Counted from the first letter of the stretch, positions 30,170 through 41,205 are shown. The stretch: 64,000 bases of DNA from Tricholoma matsutake (GCA_026075535.2 AP026545.1:372001-436000); one strand, 5' to 3'. Numbers and translations are program-made. Notes: generated by a model from the letters alone, not told the origin.

Positions 30170-32505
30170 AAGATGAGGGAAAAGAGGCCAGCAAGCAGAC
30201 CCTGGACAACCTACTGCCACCAGAATACCAGAAATACAGACAGGTATTTGAGAAAGCCACATCTGAGCGATTCCCAGAATGGAAACTGTGGGATCATGTG
30301 ATTGACTTGAAGGAAGGCTTTGTACCAAAGGATTGCAAAGTCTACCCACTGACACTGAAAGAACAAGAGAAACTCAATGAGTTTCTAGATGAAAACCTGG
30401 AGAAAGGATACATTTGACCATCAAAATCACCCATGGCATCCCCATTCTTCTTCATGTCAAAGAAGGACTCTGATGCTCTACAACCTTGCCAAGACTATCG
30501 CTATCTGAATGAAGGAACAATCCAGAACAACTACCCCCTACCACTGATCGGAGACCTCTTGGACAAACTGAAGGGAGCAAGATTTTTCATGAAACTTGAT
30601 ATTCAATGGGGATATCATAATGTACAGATAAAGAAAGGAGACAAGTGGAAGGCAGCGTTCAAGACTAACCAAGGGCTATTCAAGCCAATGGTGATGTTCT
30701 TTGGGCTGTGTAACTCACTGGCAACATTCCAGGCCATGATGAACAATCTCTTCCAAGACATGATAGATGAAGGATGGCTCATCATCTATATGGATGACAT
30801 CCTGATCTTCTCGAAGACGGAAGAAGAACACCAGATGAGGACTGAAAGGGTCCTCAAACAATTACAACAATGCAATCTCTACCTGAAAATAGAGAAGTGC
30901 AAGTTCAATGTGCAAGAAGTAGACAACAAACTCACAATGGACAGCACAAAACTGGCTGGGATCAAGGACTGGCCCACGCCAAGGACAGTGAAGGATGTAA
31001 GATCCTTCCTAGGATTTGGAAACTTCTATCAAAGATTCATTGGACACTTCGCAGATCTGGCCAGACTGCTAATTGACTTGATGAAGAAGAACCAGAAATT
31101 TGAATGGACGAACGACTGCCAGCAGTCGTTCGATGCACTGAAAAGGAAATTCAATGAAGGCCCAGTACTGCTGATGCCAGATGCAACAAAGCCATTCATG
31201 GTGGAATCCAACACCTTGAAGTTTGCGACAGGCATGGTACTCAGACAACAGGACACCAATGGAGACTGGCACCCATGTGGTTACATCTCGCATTCTTTCA
31301 ACGAAGTGGAAAGAAATTATGAGATATACAACAGGGAGCTACTGGGAGTAATCCGAGTGCTGGAGACATGGAGACATTACCTACAGGGGATACCGTTCCC
31401 TGTGACAGTACTGTCCAATCACAAGAACCTGACGTACTTCCATCAGGCACAAAAACTGAACCGATGACAGGCTAGATGGAGTATCTACCTGTCACAATTC
31501 GACCTGAAGCTACAACATGTACCAGGATCACAGATGGTACAATCTGACACCCTATCGAGGAGAGCAGATTATATAGCTGACGAAGACACTGATAACGAGG
31601 ACAAGACCATCCTTGCAGATGAATTATTTGTGAAAACGATCAACGCTGAACTCCAGGGAGCCCTGGCCTCAGCAATAATGAAGGATGACCTCATAAATGA
31701 TGCTTTATGAGCCCTGAAGAACAATGGAACTCCCCCAATCAAGTCTGCATTGGAGGACTGGAAATTTGAAGATGGCCTGCTCTTTTTCAAAGACAGATGC
31801 TATGTGCCACAGCATGAAACCCTCCACCAAGCGATCATACAGAAATACCATGATAGCATCACAACAGGACACCCTGGACAATGGCAAACAATCAAACTGA
31901 TCCAATGAGACTACTGGTGGCCAGGAATGGCCAACTTCATAGAGAAATATGTTGAAGGCTGTGCAAAGTGCCAGCAAATGAAGATCAACACCCACCCGAC
32001 AACCCCACCACCGACACCAATATCATCTGATGCCAGCAGACCATTTGAGCTGGTAATGATGGATTTCATTACAGACCTGCCTGTAATAAATGGATTTGAC
32101 TCAATCATGATCATGGTAGACCATGGTCTTATGAAGGGGGTAATTTTTATCCCTTGCATGAAGACAATTGATGCACTTGACACCACAGACCTTTACCTGT
32201 GCCATGTATACACAAGATTTGGACTCCCCGGAAGAATCATCTCAGACAGAGACCCTCGATTCACATCCAAACTCTTCCAAGAACTCGGACAACTGCTTGG
32301 AATCAAGCTATCCATGAGCACCGCCTATCACCCCCAGACCAATGGAGAAACAGAGCGAGTAAACCAAGAGCTAGAAGTTTACCTCCACATGTTCTGTTCA
32401 AACAAACCAGAAGACTTACTCTGCAGTAAAACATACGCCATTTTACTTGATGATGGGATATCAACCACGTGCTATCCCCACCCCTTATGAAAAGACAAAC
32501 ATTCT
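30170..32505 (+). pseudogene. G2 RT, RNase H and integrase
   Basis: RT with [28 protein letters not shown] and the catalytic [12 protein letters not shown] intact (about 30,780-30,815). Nine residues of the EFLGMIVRP stretch are deleted near 30,919. RNase H follows ([34 protein letters not shown]); its usual Asp in ESD is Asn (ESN). Integrase zinc region GCAKCQQMK (about 31,965) and core [42 protein letters not shown]. Stops at 30,415, 31,465, 31,708 and 31,906 are all CGA in G3. A deletion near 32,410 removes WECYLPMAEFMHNQ-equivalent residues. Confidence 0.9.
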
Positions 32506-33045
32506 GGCTGCTGAACAGAGAATCCAAGAACTTCTCTCTGTGAGAAGAGAAGCTCTTGCCACATATGAACTGGCCAGACAGGCTATAGCTGCCCAAACAA
32601 AAGGGCGATATGAACTGTTCAAGGTTGGAGAGCAAGTATGGCTTGACTCCAAGAACCTGAAGATTGGCTACCCAATGAGAAAATTGGTGCCAAAATGAGA
32701 AGGGCCCTTCATGATCAAAGATGCCCTGTCAAGAATGACATACCAACTGAAACTGCTGCCAAGATGGAAGATCCACCCAGTCTTCCATGCAGCTTTACTC
32801 ACATCATACCATGAGAACAACACTCATGGGTGAAACTTCCTGACTCCACCACCCAACCTCATGGAAGGAGAAAAGGAATACAAGGTGGAAGCAATCATCG
32901 CACACAAGAAGCACAGCAAGACACACCATTACCTCATGAAATGGGTTGACTACCCCACATCCAAAAACACATGGGAACCCAAATCGAACTTGAAGAATGC
33001 CTCTCTGAGATCCTGACGGCATATAAGAAGAGGTACCACCTCTGA
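32506..33045 (+). pseudogene. G2 integrase C-terminus and chromodomain
   Basis: GPY/F-type module (YELFKVGEQVWLDSKNLKIGYP, LKLLPRWKIHPVFHAALL) followed by a chromodomain (EYKVEAIIAHKKH, LMKWVDYPTSKNTWEPKSNL). Several frame breaks; the same module is better preserved in G3. Confidence 0.85.
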
Positions 33046-34400
33046 TGAAAACCCAGAAAAAACCCCCCTCCCCCCTTTCCTAGACACCCCAGAACAACAC
33101 CCCTGATACCCACTAGATGACAATTGACCCGAGACCCATTGAACATTGATGCCCTTCACGTTTGCCCCTACCCCCCCCCCCCCCCCCCATTGAGAAATAT
33201 GAAAAGAACATGGCAACTGGATGATGAGTCATTGACCAGTCACCAAGAATGAACAGACTGCCAGGGCAACCCTCTTGGGAATGCCCCCATGGAATCATAT
33301 TCTGGTTGATGAGAGACAAATGAAGAAGAGTATCCTCAACTTGCCCAAGATGCTGTTAAGAACTGATCCTAGAGTGCGCAATGGAATCCAATCAGACCCT
33401 GCATGTGATGATAGTGGAAGGTTGTCAGGTCGATGCGGATTCTGCGGGAGGGGAAATGGAAAGGACTTGGCTTCAGCTTGTAAGAAGCTGTGCCCTTCAC
33501 CTCGTCTGGTGTCCTAATTTCAAGTCGAAGGTTTGGAGGTAGGAGCAGGGAAGTGTGGGTAAATGCGAGGAGGAGTACAGAGGGACTTAGGTTAAGTTCA
33601 GGTGAGGTTAGAACTTCAGAGGGAGACTAGAGGTCAAGTCAAATGGAATTCAGACTCTTAGAGAACTGAGGTTGGAGTAGAAGGAGGTTTAGATTGGCAG
33701 GATAAAGTCGAGTCTATGTCGATATACAAACTGAGGAATACAAGGCGAAACTAACTAAGCTTAAATACTGTAGTCTGGAATAATGTGGAACAGGAACAAA
33801 GACTGTGGCAGTGTCTCAACTGCATAGATAAATTATCTAGCGGGAGCTGCACAGGAATCCATAGTCAAATTTGCAATAGAGATGGCAGCCTTGGGAAGGC
33901 AGCCATGGATGCTGTACAAGGCAGCCTGGTGCACAGCAGTGTGGGCAGTGCAAGGCAGCTGGGAACAAAATCGGGAGGAGTAGACAATTGTTGGGTTTGA
34001 CATGCGGAAAAGGATCAGATGGATGCGGGTTCCAATCAGGCAAGGAACAGTTCTTGACAGATGCTGCCTTTATGCATGGAGAAGCACAAAGATGGATTTA
34101 GGCTGGGTAAAGGCACAATTTGAAGAATGGTGCTTTGAGGGAGAGTTGGACAACAATGACTACTTCCCCAAAGAATTCTACCTTGACCACGATGGCCTAA
34201 CCCCAGGCAGAAGACCATTGGTGGGAACTAACCCATTACTGTGGAAGGACCTTCAGTGGAACACCCACTACAATGAAGAAAGTGGATTTGAGCTGGCAAT
34301 GCAGCTCTTATTTGGATGACACGGAGAACTGGGGATGCTGCTGCATTCCAACTGACACCCCCACACATTGATACCCCAGACCACTGAGCACAACTAGGTG
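33046..34400 (+). other. G2 post-pol region with foreign segment
   Basis: Begins with a short match to the start of G3's post-pol ORF (NIDALHV versus NTDALCV), includes a C17 run near 33,172, then diverges completely. From 34,002 a plus-strand frame reads VLDRCCLYAWRSTKMDLGWV and TNPLLWKDLQWNTHYNEES to a stop at 34,317. I do not recognise it. Confidence 0.45.
33455..34002 (-). repeat. G1-family LTR/leader fragment inside G2
   Basis: Related to G1 23,985-24,409: shares AAAGGACTTGGCTTCAGCTT, TAAGAAGCTGTGCCCTTC, GCTTAAATACT and an end GGGTTTGACA (GGTCTTGACA in G1). It interrupts the G2 post-pol region. No convincing target duplication; solo LTR or 5' fragment. Confidence 0.6.
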
Positions 34401-34625
34401 TGAAATGATCATCCACAAAGACATTAAACTACCAATCATCTGCAAAGACATTAAACTATCGATCATCTGCAAAGATGTTAAACTATCGACCATCTGCAAG
34501 GACATTAAACTACTGACCATCCACAAAGACATTAAACTACCGATCGTCTGCAAAGATGTCAAACTAGCGACCGTCTGCAGAGACAATAAACTACTGATCA
34601 TCCGCAAAGATGTAAAACTACAATG
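34401..34625 (+). repeat. 27-bp tandem repeat, eight units, in frame
   Basis: Units of the form ATCTGCAAAGACATTAAACT keep one plus-strand frame open as nine-residue repeats (ICKDIKLSI-like). Internal to G2, just before its 3' LTR. Confidence 0.9.
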
Positions 34626-34727
34626 ATTTCCCTTGATACTGCACAAACCCACCCACATATCCAGACCACAGAAGAGGAATGAAGATTTGGGTCGAAGTGT
34701 GGAACTTTCAACCATAGCAAGGGGTAA

Positions 34728-35410
34728 TGTTACAATTTTCCTTGTAACTCATGAAACCCAACTGACCTGACACACCTGATGATCCCCTCCAGACAGGAGG
34801 CACTCCCTGACTCATGCCCAAGGCATGCCCTTGACACCAGACACACACACAATGCATGCCGACAACATGCATTTGATCCCCTTCCCATGGAAGGCACCCT
34901 TGATGCATGGTGACTCCATGCACCCAAACCCACTCCCACACATGCTGTGATACAACAGCCCCTTGACATGAGGTCCGTGATGTCGGACTCTCATGATTGA
35001 CATGCTGCACTGCAGCACTCAGTGACATCAGACACCTCATGTTTTCTGTTTCTATTGCTACTTGATATGCATCTACCTTTCCGATTGGACGATAGGGACC
35101 TCCCTTCTAGTATAAGTACTGCAACTTGTAGTATGGATGTCCTTAGTTTAGATCTAGGCAATCTACAGCTTTAACTTGCAAGCTCATTCAAAACTACTAA
35201 GGAATCCCCTTAGTATGTGAACTCACTCAAAATTACTAAGGAAGCCCCTTAGTGTGTGAACCCAGATGACTCTATGCAGAAGGCCTGCTAGAGTGTACTA
35301 TCATCTTATGTCGGACACTCCAAGTAAGACTAGTACCAAATGACTCATCAAGGAAGTACCTTGTTGGACAACATCGACTAGATCAAGTAGTTGAGGCTTT
35401 GCCCTTAACA
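34728..35410 (+). repeat. G2 3' LTR
   Basis: 683 bp, TGTTACAATTTTCC...GCCCTTAACA, then the duplication ATCAC and the resumed host frame. Confidence 0.9.
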
Positions 35411-35589
35411 ATCACTTTGCTGACCTACCCTCCTGCAGACTTCAGTTATGTTGATGAGACTTGGTCGTCTAGCCCTGATGAGATGATGGACACTGACATT
35501 GAATGATGCATCATGTATATATAGTGTTGTGGGTAGTAGTACATTGTACATAGTAATATCATTGTTTTTGTGGTCCTGTCAAGCTCCAA

Positions 35590-36250
35590 TGTCAGTGCCG
35601 CTTCCTGGTCCCAGTCCCAGTCCCCACCCCCACTCCCATCCCCGCTCCAATCCCCTTCCCTGCAATTGCATTTCAAACATTACTAATGTCTGTACTATGT
35701 TCTTAATGCACGTCTATCTGTATGGTACAGCAAGTAAAGTAGTAATGTAGTCATTGGTTAATTAATAGAGTATGTACAAATATATAGTGAGTTTGATGGC
35801 ATCCATTGAAACAGATAATACAATGTGTACAGTCAATAGTCCCTGTCCCCACTCCCATCCCCGCTCCCATCCCACTCCCATCCCCATCCCCATCCCCTTC
35901 CCTGCAATCACATTTCAAACATTACTAATGTCTGTACTATGTTCTTAATGCACATCTATCTGTACAGTACAGCAAGTAAAGTAGTAATGTAGTCATTGGT
36001 TAATTAATAGAGTATGTACAAATATATAGTGAGTTCGACGGTGTCCATCAAAACATATAATACAATGTCCAGTCAATAGTATTCATAGGTTAATATTGTG
36101 TCCATGCCCAATGGCAATGCCATGGCCGTCCCCATGTCTGTCCCCATGTCCATGGCCACATCTGTGCCCATTGCATCTCAAACATTACTAATGTCTGTAT
36201 TACATTCCTAATGCATGTCTATTGTAAGGTATAATAACAATGTGTTAATA
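35590..36250 (+). repeat. ~242-bp tandem repeat, three units
   Basis: Two well-matched units (phase marker TTTCAAAC at 35,671 and 35,913) and a diverged third (36,176). Each begins with a CCCCACTCCCATCCC-like tract and contains ACATTACTAATGTCTGTA. It lies in the 3' flank of the third KDZ-element gene. Confidence 0.85.
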
Positions 36251-36884
36251 CTGCTTTGTTCAAGTCCTTAATTGTTATCGATGATTACTGGAGGCGTTGA
36301 TAAGTCATGTGTTTCGTCACACAGACGTCACAATGCATGTGATGCAGACTCAGGCAGCAGTAGAGAGTGGACGAACCCTATCTTACTACCGGAGCAAGGA
36401 TAGTCCTACGTAACAGTCAGTTGATAATACAGCACACTATAATTTAGGGGACAAGCAACCACACTACGAGTACTATATATGCCATGTACTGCAACAGAGC
36501 CTGTTGTTTTTTTCCTGATGAGGTCAAGATGAGGTATGCGGAAGTTGGCTTGACACCGTGACATCAATTCTCGAATGCGCCTTCCTTGAAAGGTTACAAA
36601 AAAAAGAGGTAAGAAGTAGCTTTTATAGACACTGCGCCACTCCAAAAAGCAACCTGAGTTCTAGTCATTCACCTTGAGCGAATGTGATGTCACGTGCAAA
36701 GTACGGATCTCCACGCTCCCCTCGTCAGGATTCCCTTCTCGATCGCTGCGATGGCTACCACCCGATTCTGAACCCAGTAGTTGACAATGCCCCGATTGGA
36801 AGTGACAATGGAGGTTTGATACATTACTTATCATAACACATCGTCCTTTGACGTCTGAAGATCTGATCCTCGACCCCAGACCTA
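36251..36884. other. Boundary of the element block, no gene seen
   Basis: CpG content rises here. No credible ORF, and I could not identify the right terminus of the KDZ transposon. The last ~200 bp is presumably the promoter of the phosphotransferase gene. Confidence 0.5.
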
Positions 36885-38264
36885 ATGATTAACCAATTGC
36901 CGCACACCCTTAATGAAGCGTCGGCCGAGGAAGGAGACGAGGAATTCTCCATCATCATCGCCTCCATCAACCTCCTGCATCTTCGAGAGCTAGCACTCAC
37001 AACTCGTCGAAAGCTCTACAACGACCTTCTTCCAGAAACCTCACGCGTAGTTTCCAATCCGCCGAGGATGGGATCCTATAATATCGTGTACGAGCTTTCC
37101 TTTTCTGATGGAATTAAATGGGCTATCCGTGTGCCTGCCACAGGCGACGTCTTTAAGCCCTCCCGTTCACGCTCCTTCTACCTCGACATCGTCACCCAGC
37201 GCTTCATATTATCCAAGACTTCCATGTCAATACCCCGTATTCACTACTGGTCCCTCGATTCCCACAACATTCTCTCACGCCCGTTTGTCATTATGGACTT
37301 CATGCCGGGAACAAATCTCTCAAAGCTTTGGAACGACAAAAACTGGATTACAGGCCTCAAGCGGGAAAGAATATTCGAGCAGATCGCAGGGTGGATGACA
37401 GAGCTTGCCGCACTCGAGTTTTATCAGATTGGTCGTCTTGACTGGGATGGAACCTCTGGAATGTATCGTGTTGTACCATTCCCTGACGGGTCGGCTTTGC
37501 TGGGAGAGGTCCAAGGTTATAAAGATCTGGACACCCCGGTTCCTGCTGGTCCCTTTGACACCGCTCATTCATTCCTGTCCTTCCTCTTGTCCATCAGACG
37601 ACACACCTCCGACTCGCCAATGCTAGCAGTACTTCAACTATTCTATTCTGCTCTCACCGACCGCACACTAGATGGACCTCCCTTCGTTTTGTCTCACCCA
37701 GACTTCGACTCTCAGAATGTGCTTGTCGATGACGATGGTACCATCACCAGAATCATCGACTGGGATAACGTGGACATTCGTCCCCGCCAGGGTGCTGCAG
37801 CAGCGTATCCTATGTGGCTCACAGTAGATTGGGACCCGCTTTTCTACGGCTGGTCCAAAGATGCCTCTCCGGAAGATAACGCACGCTACGACTCGCCTGC
37901 TGAACTCGCGACTTACCGCAGAGCGTACCTCGATGCAATCACACGTGCATCTAAAGGAAAACTTAGGCACATTACGGTCAACTCACATATCTGGACGACG
38001 TTGTACATTGCTGTTTCCAATGGAATAGCTACATCTGGGATTGTTGACCATCTTTCGAAGTTTGTTTTTGGGAGCAGGCTACTTGGGTATGAGGTAGAAG
38101 AAGGAATTAGGGGGGGGGCTTGGTATGCACTAGAGCAAACGCCTGGAACTATTGCAGAAATTGCAGGTACGTTACAATGTTTTCATCTCTTATTGATCGT
38201 TGTAGATGATGTAAGCCCTGAACGATCAGAGGATCATGGAACGGACGAGGAATATCCTTCTTGA
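36885..38264 (+). CDS. APH-family phosphotransferase-like protein
   Basis: 459-residue intact frame. Protein-kinase-like fold typical of fungal aminoglycoside-phosphotransferase/choline-kinase-like proteins: an N-lobe with WAIRVPATG, hinge FVIMDFMPGTNLSKLW, catalytic loop SHPDFDSQNVLVDDDG (HxD...N) and metal-binding IIDWDNVDIRP. No signal peptide, so probably cytosolic; the substrate is unknown, and such families are expanded in Agaricomycetes. A GTACGT...TTGTAG candidate intron of 39 bp at 38,167-38,205 would remove 13 residues without changing frame. Start chosen at 36,885, the first ATG of the open frame. No resistance role is implied. Confidence 0.85.
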   Translation: MINQLPHTLNEASAEEGDEEFSIIIASINLLHLRELALTTRRKLYNDLLPETSRVVSNPPRMGSYNIVYELSFSDGIKWAIRVPATGDVFKPSRSRSFYLDIVTQRFILSKTSMSIPRIHYWSLDSHNILSRPFVIMDFMPGTNLSKLWNDKNWITGLKRERIFEQIAGWMTELAALEFYQIGRLDWDGTSGMYRVVPFPDGSALLGEVQGYKDLDTPVPAGPFDTAHSFLSFLLSIRRHTSDSPMLAVLQLFYSALTDRTLDGPPFVLSHPDFDSQNVLVDDDGTITRIIDWDNVDIRPRQGAAAAYPMWLTVDWDPLFYGWSKDASPEDNARYDSPAELATYRRAYLDAITRASKGKLRHITVNSHIWTTLYIAVSNGIATSGIVDHLSKFVFGSRLLGYEVEEGIRGGAWYALEQTPGTIAEIAGTLQCFHLLLIVVDDVSPERSEDHGTDEEYPS

Positions 38265-38399
38265 ATCTTGACTGACAGATACATTCAAACCGATGGGTGG
38301 ATCTCGAGAAAACACGTACTTTGTGGGTCCGTGATTTTGATAGAATTGTAACCCGCTTTTGACATTACGCGAGAGTCACGTCACAAATATGGTATATTT

Positions 38400-38960
38400 G
38401 CCGCTTGCGATAATCAGCCCCCAAGTTCCACTGGGAATATGAGATAGAGCTGATGTAGCACTGTCTCGAAGTCTGCCGTTGCTACGTCCTGGTTAACCGT
38501 GGTATCGAGACGTTTCAGAGACGGGGCGACGAGGGGGAATTGAAACAATTGGTCCGAAGTCATTCCGAAGCCGTGGATGGTAAGTTCCTCCAACGCTTTA
38601 CAGCAGGAAAGGAATCGAAAAAATGCTGTGTATAGCATTGGGACGTCGGTGTTAACCCCAACCCTATCCTCACTCTCATCCTCATCTACCCCATCATCGA
38701 TCGAAATGGCGTCCTCTCCATCAACCTAGCATTCGCAGCCTGTACCATGACAAATGCCGGGTCCACCGCGGCGCTGTCCGGGAGGCGAAGGTCTGTGAGC
38801 TGGGCTCTGCTTGTTTTGCCTTTAGAGACTACTTGGACGACAATTTGCGCATGTACAGCTGGAGGAGAGATTTATGCGCTTTCGGCTCTTTATCCCCTCA
38901 ATTAAGGGTCTGTAGATGACCTAGACAGCCATATCCATGTCAGCATGTCGGCAACGGACC
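38400..38960 (-). pseudogene. F-box/LRR-like protein remnant
   Basis: Minus-strand pieces LTDLRLPDSAAVDPAFVMVQ (about 38,770-38,815) and FLSCCKALEELTIHGFG with LVAPSLKRLDTTVNQD (38,414-38,638) look like leucine-rich segments of fungal F-box proteins. No F-box and no continuous frame is seen, so this is a fragment. Confidence 0.4.
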
Positions 38961-39014
38961 GAAAATCGACCAAAAACCAAACCTGATGTTTTCTGATGGG
39001 TTGCGCAGGTGTGG

Positions 39015-39080
39015 GTCGGGGTCTGATGTAAGTTACCCATACCCAACCCGTACCCATGCCACGGGTTTGGTGGGTATGTT
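39015..39080 (-). repeat. hAT-type terminus remnant (GGGTA repeats)
   Basis: Minus strand reads GGCATGGGTACGGGTTGGGT, the style of the H2 ends. No partner end or duplication found. Confidence 0.4.
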
Positions 39081-39334
39081 CGAAGTACTCATGTCATTAT
39101 TTAACTAGTTATTTACCTACTACTAGCACACTAATAACTGGTGTTACAGGCCATGAGTATTGGATGGTGCGAGTTTTTGATATTGTTTTGGCCAATGTAT
39201 TACATAAGCATCCAAATCCGGCTGACGCAGCTATAGCCGGAATTGCCCACTCCCATTGTTATTTGAGCGGGCCTTTCCATTCAGCAGCCATCAGACCGAT
39301 TCAGACGAGATAGCTGACTTCCGTTCACTGTGGA

Positions 39335-39850
39335 TGTTACGTCCCAAGATGGTGCGTCGTTGACCATACACATGCCTGGGTGCATGACGAAAGTTGTCAG
39401 CTACACGTTTCCATGCTACAATGGATGCAGAATCACGGATATGTTCAGTCCGACCCGCTTTATCCCCGCCATCGAGATAGGGCCATCTCTGCTAATCGAG
39501 GAAATTCTCGATCACCCAGCATATCATCTTGCAATTTCCTCTTTTGACCTCGGGCAGATTTTCCGGGAGTCTCCAGATACTGCCAAGTTGTACCGAGACA
39601 GGGGGACGTTTATCAACTGGTTTTCCGCTCGAATTCCTTCAGCCCAACCTTCGACTCTTGCGTCGAACCATTTGCTCTCATTCTCGCTTTTCATTGCTTA
39701 TTATATCTTCTGCAGACGTTTTATAGATACGAGATATTCGTGCGGCTTCCACGCCGCACGTTGACTTGCGACATCGTTTGACTCCCACGTCGAACATTTC
39801 CACTCATTCTTTTACCTTCAACATCTCAGATACGGCGTTGATTTGTAGTC
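39335..39850 (+). repeat. Probable 5' LTR of a decayed Gypsy element
   Basis: Begins TGTTACGTCCCAAGATGG, a common start for Agaricomycete Gypsy LTRs, about 600-700 bp before a Gypsy gag. Contains TTATATCTTC and a hairpin CGTGCGGC/GCCGCACG (39,739-39,761). The right edge is not defined and no 3' partner was found. The 144-codon ORF at 39,330 lies within it and is probably fortuitous. Confidence 0.45.
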
Positions 39851-39946
39851 GGCCGTCTAGAATCGACTTTGCGTCGTTCTAGTGTTCTTTTGCACCACGT
39901 TTGGCATCGGGCTCTTAGACAACATTTTTGATCACTCCAAGTTCTT

Positions 39947-41205
39947 TTGGCTTCAACGTTTCTAGTTTCTTTGGCTCGCTCCTACACATCAAGAAGTCTT
40001 CTCGTCTCCTCAAGCTACCAATTCCAAGACCTCGAACCTACCTTAGTACCAATCCAACGGTCCACAAACTCATTCATCACCATGTCAGTCATGACTTCGA
40101 CCTCGACATCCTCAACATTTAATTCTACATACACTTCCTTTCATTCACTTCTCGTTCCCATGCCAACGCCGGGCACCAAACATGCTCCGTGCTTCAAGGG
40201 TCGCCGCGTTGAAGACTTTTTAGATGCTCTCGAGAACCATGCTGACAATGCCCAACTACCTCACTCAGCCCTTCTTAAATGGGTCCCTCGTTACTGCAGC
40301 GACCGCGTTCGACAACTCAGTCGTCGTCATGCTGTCTGGGCAGGAGACAACTGGGCAGCCGCCTGCGCTTTTCTCGTCAAATTGTACGCCTCAGCCGACC
40401 GAGATTCTCTTATCACCAGCGACAAACTTCGAGCCTGGGTCGCGAAACATGCCCAGGAAGGCATTTTCGAGGATTCACGAGATATTGATAAGTACTACCC
40501 AAATGTATTACACAAACTGACTATTTGCTTTCTCGTTTCGAAATCCTACAGCGCGACGTCAATTTATTGTTCTATCAAGGTATTCCCGACGATATTCGGA
40601 AGAAAGTTCGCAAACGGCTACCATCCATCAACCAGAAGACCTCTAACCCGCCAGACGTCGACATGATGCTGGATTTGCTGCGACAAGAGTTTGACGAGGC
40701 AGACATCGATGGAGCGGTAAAGGTTTTCGATTTACATGATATAACGGACGACGACGCTGTGGATTCCGAGTCTAACACCACGCCGAGGTTCAAGAAAACC
40801 AAGAAATCGACTATTAGGTTTGGTTCCAATTCGCCTACTACCGTTCCCACTCAGACTCCCGCTGTCGAACCTAACAAAATTACTGACGTCGACGCATTAC
40901 ATCGTGAGCTACAGGAACTTGAAGACGCAAAACAACGTCTCCTTCGAGAAGATGCGGCAACGCGCATGCCCACCACCTCTTCACTTCAATCTTGTTCTAC
41001 TCACTTTTCTCAGGTTGCAAACATTCAGTTCGAGGGCCGAAATCTTTTAGGCCGCAACGTTAATACCACACCGCGCATTTCACCGATTCAACCTCGACCA
41101 CCTGGTCGTACAGTCTCCCCGAAGATTTTATTTCGCTTTTTACTGATCCTTCACGGCGTGCTAACGAAGAAATTCTCAGGCCCGTATTTCTCAGAAAACC
41201 CGTAA
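39947..41205 (+). pseudogene. Gypsy gag remnant
   Basis: Gag of a family common in Agaricomycetes. The first frame has KHAPCFKGRRVEDFLDALENHADNAQ, WVPRYCSDRVRQLSRR and DKYYPNVLH. The second, after a shift near 40,510, has FEILQRDVNLLFYQGIPDDI, PDVDMMLDLLRQEFDEADID and a KKTKK basic tract. Likely start around 40,083 (MSVMTSTST) or the upstream ATG at 39,947. No protease or RT follows; the element is truncated around 41,200-41,540. Confidence 0.75.

Larger units (their letters stand above)
26865..35410 (+). mobile_element. G2: chromodomain Gypsy element, older copy
   Basis: 8546 bp, flanked by perfect ATCAC duplications (26,860-26,864 and 35,411-35,415). LTRs 26,865-27,589 and 34,728-35,410 begin TGTTACAATTTTCC and end GCCCTTAACA. 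Polypurine AGCAAGGGGTAA precedes the 3' LTR. Same family as G3, but with a different post-pol region and many more stops. Confidence 0.95.
25299..35506 (+). pseudogene. Third gene of the KDZ element, split by G2
   Basis: Plus-strand gene downstream of the KDZ transposase. The last large exon starts by 26,125 (MESDVFGANEKTKSKGK). It has a Pro/Ala/Ser tract (PTPGPAASPTHSPAPSPAPS) and three units of the type ADQPTxFQAxMAWQGKDN, followed by Ser/Asp-rich sequence. The LTR of G2 enters at codon ATC (26,860). After G2 the same frame goes on at 35,411 through LLTYPPADFSYVDETWSS to a TGA at 35,504-35,506. Ignoring the insertion and one duplication gives 276 residues for this exon. Earlier exons (25,299-26,060) include IAAVHHVSNWLRHINRPG and low-complexity intron sequence near 25,740. 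I do not recognise a domain; its place in the KDZ element suggests an accessory role. Confidence 0.55.

Noticed and set aside
36885..38264. An antibiotic-resistance gene
   Set aside because: The APH-type fold is widespread in fungal proteins of unknown substrate; nothing in the sequence indicates aminoglycoside resistance.
39330..39764. 144-codon plus-strand ORF
   Set aside because: Overlaps a probable Gypsy LTR that begins TGTTACGTCCC just upstream of a Gypsy gag.
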